From Anaerolineales bacterium UBA5069 (GTDB lineage: Bacteria; Chloroflexota; Anaerolineae; Caldilineales; Caldilineaceae), in NCBI GenBank assembly GCA_002415895.1, contig DIAV01000400.1, positions 11,941 to 21,225 of the forward strand: a stretch of 9,285 bases of DNA, read 5' to 3'. The translations under genes and the position numbers were made by a program. Below, piece after piece: positions 6,042 to 9,285 of the stretch (position 1 is the stretch's first letter; each line of letters begins with the position of its first letter). Below the pieces are notes generated by a model. It did no database searches and had not been told where the DNA came from. It worked only from the letters and a program-made list of their open reading frames with translations.

Positions 6042-6932
6042 ATGGCACCGAAGCACGCACAGCCAGTTCGGAAGCCGCAGCGTGAGTCCCGCGCCTCAAG
6101 CGTAACCAGCTGGCTGGTTGCCGCGTTGCTGCTCTTCTGGGTGCTGGCGCCGCTCTATCTGGCCGTCGTGCTCTCCATCAAGCCGCGCACGCAGTTCTTC
6201 CGCGGTGGACAGATTCCGTTTCTGGACTTTGCGCCCACACTCGACCACTGGCGCATCGAGTTTGCATTCTTCTGGTATGGGCCGGGGATGGGGCCGGCAC
6301 TGGTCAACAGCGTTTTCGTTGGTGTCCTGGCTGTGCTTGCGGCCACCATCATGGGTGGGCTGGCGGCCTATGGTCTGTTGCGCCTTGGCCCACGGCAAAT
6401 TGGGCCGCGCCGCTTTGCGCTACTGCTGCTTTTCCTGCTGCTGCCACGGCTCATCCCGCCCATAACAGTCGCCATGCCCTTCACGCGCGTCATGCAGGCA
6501 TTGCATTGGTATGACACCCGGTTCGCCTTGTGGACTGCGCACACAACTTTGCTGTTGCCCTGGGCGCTGGTCATTCTGTACAGCGCCATGCTGGACCTCT
6601 CGCCGGAGATCCTTGAGGCAGCGCAGCTCGACGGTTGCAGTGACCTGCACACCCTGCTTGTGATCGTAGCGCCTCTCATCATGGCTCCTCTTCTGGCAAC
6701 GATGGCAATCTGCATGGCACTCAGTTGGAACGAGTACCCCTTTGCCGTCTTGAATGCAGGCTCCCACATGACGACCGTGCCGGTCGCGGTGGCCTTCCTC
6801 TTCACCAAGGATGGCATCGAGTTCGAGTTTGTGGGCAGCCACCTGCTTTTGGCCATGTTGCCGCCTATGCTGCTGGCGCTGGGTGCACGCAGATTTGTCA
6901 CGCGGGCGCTGTCGCTGGGCACGACTCGGTAG
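6042..6932 (+). CDS. MalG-type carbohydrate ABC transporter permease
   Basis: This 296-aa inner-membrane permease belongs to the MalG side of the CUT1 sugar-importer family (binding-protein-dependent transport inner-membrane component). Hydrophobic segments lie at about 22-46, 84-115, 124-145, 163-183, 206-228 and 265-285, the six expected. Conserved features are [22 protein letters not shown] (starting at Asn89), [14 protein letters not shown] (134-147), [10 protein letters not shown] (158-167), the EAA loop [20 protein letters not shown] (192-211) that docks on the ATPase, and [11 protein letters not shown] (227-237). The EAA loop is normal except that its end reads VIVAP rather than the common I-x-L-P. 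The ATG at 6042 is the first after an in-frame stop at 6006; its ribosome-binding site is weak (GGCAGG). A functional importer also needs a MalF-type partner, a solute-binding lipoprotein and an ATPase, none of which is in this window. The sugar is unknown. Confidence 0.88.
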   Translation: MAPKHAQPVRKPQRESRASSVTSWLVAALLLFWVLAPLYLAVVLSIKPRTQFFRGGQIPFLDFAPTLDHWRIEFAFFWYGPGMGPALVNSVFVGVLAVLAATIMGGLAAYGLLRLGPRQIGPRRFALLLLFLLLPRLIPPITVAMPFTRVMQALHWYDTRFALWTAHTTLLLPWALVILYSAMLDLSPEILEAAQLDGCSDLHTLLVIVAPLIMAPLLATMAICMALSWNEYPFAVLNAGSHMTTVPVAVAFLFTKDGIEFEFVGSHLLLAMLPPMLLALGARRFVTRALSLGTTR

Positions 6933-6948
6933 CACTGCGCCGTTACGT

Positions 6949-6964
6949 CAAACGAACCCGTTTG
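6949..6964. other. Short dyad between the permease and leuB
   Basis: CAAACG (6949-6954) and CGTTTG (6959-6964) pair around the 4-base loop AACC, 28 bases before the leuB ATG. There is no T-run after it, so it may be a weak mRNA hairpin or a regulator site. I see no good -35/-10 pair in this 59-base gap, so leuB may be cotranscribed with the permease. Confidence 0.3.
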
Positions 6965-6991
6965 CAATACCACATTGATCGGACGACTTGC

Positions 6992-8077
6992 ATGAATGTC
7001 AATATTGTCGTACTCGCTGGTGACGGCATTGGCCCGGAAGTCACCGCCGAAGCCGTCAAGGTGCTCAACGCCGTAGCCGGCAACTTCGGCCACAGCTTCA
7101 CATTTGACGCACAACTCATGGGCGGCTGCGCCATTGATGCCACGGGCAGCTCCCTCCCCGATGCGACCGTTGCCGCCTGCCGCGCCGCCGATGCCGTCCT
7201 GCTGGGCGCTGTGGGCGGCCCCAAGTGGGACAATCCGCAGGCTGCCGACCGCCCCGAACGCGGCCTGCTCGCCATCCGCAAGGAGTTGAATCTCTTTGCC
7301 AACCTGCGCCCCGTCAAGCTGCAACCGCAGTTGATTGACGCCAGCACGCTCAAGCGCGAGGTGCTCGAAGGTGTTGATCTGCTGGTGATTCGCGAGCTTA
7401 CAGGCGGCGCCTACTTTGGACCGCGCAAGGAAGCCGGCCCCGACGGTGATGAGGCCTATGACACCATGCTCTACACGCGCGAAGAGATCCGCCGCGTGGT
7501 CAAGCTCGCAGCCGAAGCCGCCGTGCTGCGCAGGGGCAAACTGGCCAGCGTCGACAAGGCCAACGTCCTCGCCTCCAGCCGGCTGTGGCGGCGCGTGGCG
7601 ACCGAAGTGCTTGCGGAGTACCCCGCCCTGCATGTGGAGCACGTGCTGGTGGACGCCATGGCCATGCACCTCATCCGCCGCCCGGCGACCTTCGACGTAA
7701 TTGTGGCCGAGAATCTCTTTGGGGACATTCTCACGGACGAGGCTTCCATGCTCGCGGGATCCATGGGCATGTTGCCCTCGGCCAGCCTGGGTGACCAACT
7801 GAACGCACATCATCTGCCGCGCGGCATGTATGAGCCAATCCACGGCAGCGCGCCCGACATTGCAGGCAAGAGCATTGCCAATCCGCTGGGCACAATCCTC
7901 AGCGCGGCCATGCTCCTGCGCCACAGCCTGGGGCTGGAAACCGAAGCGGCTGCAATTGAGACAGCCGTGGAGCGCGTGCTGGACGACGGCGTGCGCACGG
8001 GCGATATTGCCCAACCCGGCATGGAAACAGTGGGCACCGTAATCATGGGTGATCTGGTTGTGGCGAAACTTCGCTAA
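6992..8077 (+). CDS. leuB: 3-isopropylmalate dehydrogenase
   Basis: LeuB oxidises and decarboxylates (2R,3S)-3-isopropylmalate with NAD+ to 2-oxoisocaproate, the third step of leucine biosynthesis. The 361-aa product is full length for the family (E. coli about 363). Visible landmarks are GDGIGPEV (10-17), [11 protein letters not shown] (70-80), the substrate loop [19 protein letters not shown] (91-109) with Arg96 and Arg106, [12 protein letters not shown] (132-143) with Arg134 and Tyr141, Lys189 in DKANVL, Asp221 in VDAMAMHL, and [18 protein letters not shown] (240-257) with metal-binding Asp245 and Asp249. The NAD-binding segment [18 protein letters not shown] (283-300) has the Asp typical of NAD use. 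The hydrophobic LL in the substrate loop argues for isopropylmalate rather than isocitrate or homoisocitrate. The ATG at 6992 fits the family N-terminus, with only a weak GGA upstream. No leuA, leuC or leuD is present here; ppc follows after 41 bases. Confidence 0.95.
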   Translation: MNVNIVVLAGDGIGPEVTAEAVKVLNAVAGNFGHSFTFDAQLMGGCAIDATGSSLPDATVAACRAADAVLLGAVGGPKWDNPQAADRPERGLLAIRKELNLFANLRPVKLQPQLIDASTLKREVLEGVDLLVIRELTGGAYFGPRKEAGPDGDEAYDTMLYTREEIRRVVKLAAEAAVLRRGKLASVDKANVLASSRLWRRVATEVLAEYPALHVEHVLVDAMAMHLIRRPATFDVIVAENLFGDILTDEASMLAGSMGMLPSASLGDQLNAHHLPRGMYEPIHGSAPDIAGKSIANPLGTILSAAMLLRHSLGLETEAAAIETAVERVLDDGVRTGDIAQPGMETVGTVIMGDLVVAKLR

Positions 8078-8107
8078 CCGGAACACGACGCGTTGTTGTG
8101 CGTGATG

Positions 8108-8121
8108 AGGAGAGCAATTTG
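8108..8121 (+). promoter_or_regulatory. Ribosome-binding site that sets the TTG start of ppc
   Basis: AGGAG at 8108-8112 and a six-base spacer lead to TTG at 8119-8121. This is one of the better Shine-Dalgarno matches in the window. It argues that ppc starts at a rare TTG rather than at the upstream GTG (8098). Confidence 0.6.
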
Positions 8122-9285
8122 GGCGTCACTTCGGTACAGCCGGTGATTGGCACATTGCAGGCCGCTTCGCCCGAGGCGCAGCAGGAGCAATTGCGCGCGA
8201 CCATTCGCTTTCTGGGCAACCTGCTCGGTGAGACAATCATCGAACAGGAAGGCCAGGAAATCTTCGCGCTCGAGGAGGAGTTTCGCGCGCTGGCCAAGGC
8301 GTGGCGCGCGGGCGACGAGGCCGTGCGCGATCTCATTACCGAAAAGACCGCGCGCCTCATCGAGGAGCCATCGCGCACACTCCACGTGCTCAAAGCCTTT
8401 ACCACCTACTTCCAGTTGGTGAACCTGGCCGAAGAGCAGCAGCGCGCGCGTATTCTGCGCGAGCGCCAACGCGTGGCCGAAGAGACCGGCGTGCCCATGC
8501 ACGAGACCATTGCCCAGGCCGTGCGCCGCCTGCGCCAGGAGGGCATCAGCGCCGACGACATGCGCAGCCTGCTCGCCAACCTCTTCATTGCGCCCGTTCT
8601 CACCGCCCACCCCACCGAAGCCAAACGACGCACTGTGATGGCCAAACTGAGCGCAATTGCCGCCGCGCTGGATGAAATGGCGCGCACCAGTCGCTTACCC
8701 AGCGAGCGCGAAGCCATCACCGATCGCATTCGCGAGGAGATTGTCGTCCTGTGGCAGAGCGACGAAACACGCGACCGCCGCCCCACTGTTATGGACGAAG
8801 TGCGCAACGTGCTTTACTTTTTTGAGACCACGCTCTTTCGCCTTGTGCCGCAGATCTATCGCGCGCTGGAAAAGGCGCTGGCCGAGAGCTACCCGAGCGA
8901 AGTCTTTGAGATTGGCCCCTTTCTGCGCTATGGCTCATGGGTGGGAGGCGATCGCGATGGCAATCCCAATGTCGTTGTCGATGTGACAGAAGAGGCCATT
9001 CGCGAGCAGAAGGAGAGCGTGCTGCGCCACTACAACGTGGTGGTGGATGAACTATATAACCAGCTTAGCCCCGCGACAACGCGCGTTGGCTTCTCCGCGG
9101 CGCTGCTCGAGAGTATCCAGCATGACTTTACGCTGGTGCCGGAGAACGAGCGCGAGGTGCTCGAACGCTTCCGCATGGAGCCCTATCGCCAGAAGCTCAT
9201 CATGATGTTTCGCAGGCTGCGCGCCACGCGCGCCCTCAACGAGCAGCCGTGGGCCACGGCAGCGGAAAACCGCCGCGCCTACGCC
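8119..9285 (+). CDS. ppc: Phosphoenolpyruvate carboxylase, 3'-partial
   Basis: PEP carboxylase joins bicarbonate to phosphoenolpyruvate to give oxaloacetate, the anaplerotic supply for the TCA cycle and aspartate-family amino acids. The window holds 389 codons of a protein usually near 900 aa; the frame runs off the right edge without a stop. The N-terminal helical region ([15 protein letters not shown], about 31-45) leads to [16 protein letters not shown] (157-172), containing the catalytic His164 that corresponds to His138 of E. coli. The conserved glycine-rich active-site segment [12 protein letters not shown] lies at 272-283. I chose the TTG at 8119 because AGGAG (8108-8112) sits six bases upstream; a GTG at 8098 in the same frame would add seven residues but lacks such a site. 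An ATG at 8105 is in another frame. The 41-base gap after leuB has no terminator, so cotranscription is plausible. Confidence 0.95.
   Translation, partial: MGVTSVQPVIGTLQAASPEAQQEQLRATIRFLGNLLGETIIEQEGQEIFALEEEFRALAKAWRAGDEAVRDLITEKTARLIEEPSRTLHVLKAFTTYFQLVNLAEEQQRARILRERQRVAEETGVPMHETIAQAVRRLRQEGISADDMRSLLANLFIAPVLTAHPTEAKRRTVMAKLSAIAAALDEMARTSRLPSEREAITDRIREEIVVLWQSDETRDRRPTVMDEVRNVLYFFETTLFRLVPQIYRALEKALAESYPSEVFEIGPFLRYGSWVGGDRDGNPNVVVDVTEEAIREQKESVLRHYNVVVDELYNQLSPATTRVGFSAALLESIQHDFTLVPENEREVLERFRMEPYRQKLIMMFRRLRATRALNEQPWATAAENRRAYA

Noticed and set aside
6368..8086. A 572-codon open frame on the minus strand across the permease and leuB.
   Set aside because: It lies opposite two clearly conserved genes and shows no recognisable domain; long antisense frames are common in GC-rich DNA.

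Overview
This GC-rich window most likely comes from a member of the Chloroflexota, probably near the Anaerolineae/Caldilineae. That is an inference, made without a database search. It rests on a secreted SH3 protein with long Thr/Pro linkers (runs of TPTPT and ATPT), a style common in that phylum. The co-occurrence of a luciferase-like (LLM) oxidoreductase, a CcdA/DsbD-type membrane protein and a stand-alone MalG-type permease is compatible with it. All eight genes look intact or are cut only by the window ends. I see no insertion sequence, phage gene, CRISPR array, tRNA or rRNA.

Layout from left to right: (1) The 3' part of a CcdA/DsbD-like multi-pass membrane protein (+) ends at 938. It is followed by a perfect 48-bp palindrome (952-999) that probably terminates transcription between it and the convergent gene. 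(2) Three minus-strand genes follow: an LLM-class, probably F420-dependent, oxidoreductase (1096-2001), a large secreted protein with two SH3b domains (2125-4323), and the ribosome-rescue hydrolase ArfB (4540-4965). The SH3 gene has its own terminator hairpin (2064-2092) and a candidate promoter flanked by an imperfect inverted repeat (4370-4418), so this is probably not one operon. (3) A divergent intergenic region (4966-5372) holds candidate promoters for arfB on the left and for a GNAT acetyltransferase on the right. The GNAT transcript would have a long structured leader. (4) Four plus-strand genes follow: the GNAT acetyltransferase (5373-5879), a MalG-like sugar ABC permease (6042-6932), leuB (6992-8077) and the N-terminal 389 codons of ppc (8119 to the window end).

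Functional reading: leuB (leucine biosynthesis) and ppc (anaplerotic oxaloacetate formation) are 41 bases apart on the same strand, and could be cotranscribed as central/biosynthetic genes. The permease just upstream has no ATPase, binding-protein or MalF-type partner here and must use components encoded elsewhere. ArfB releases stalled ribosomes. The SH3 protein probably acts outside the cell membrane, on or near the envelope.

I do not see a convincing undescribed multi-gene system. The most interesting signals are at DNA level: the inverted repeat around the SH3-gene promoter, two terminators sharing an AAGGAGG/CCTCCTT stem base, a dyad next to an extended -10 before the permease, and the structured GNAT leader. 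At protein level the most notable is a five-unit hexapeptide repeat in the SH3 protein.
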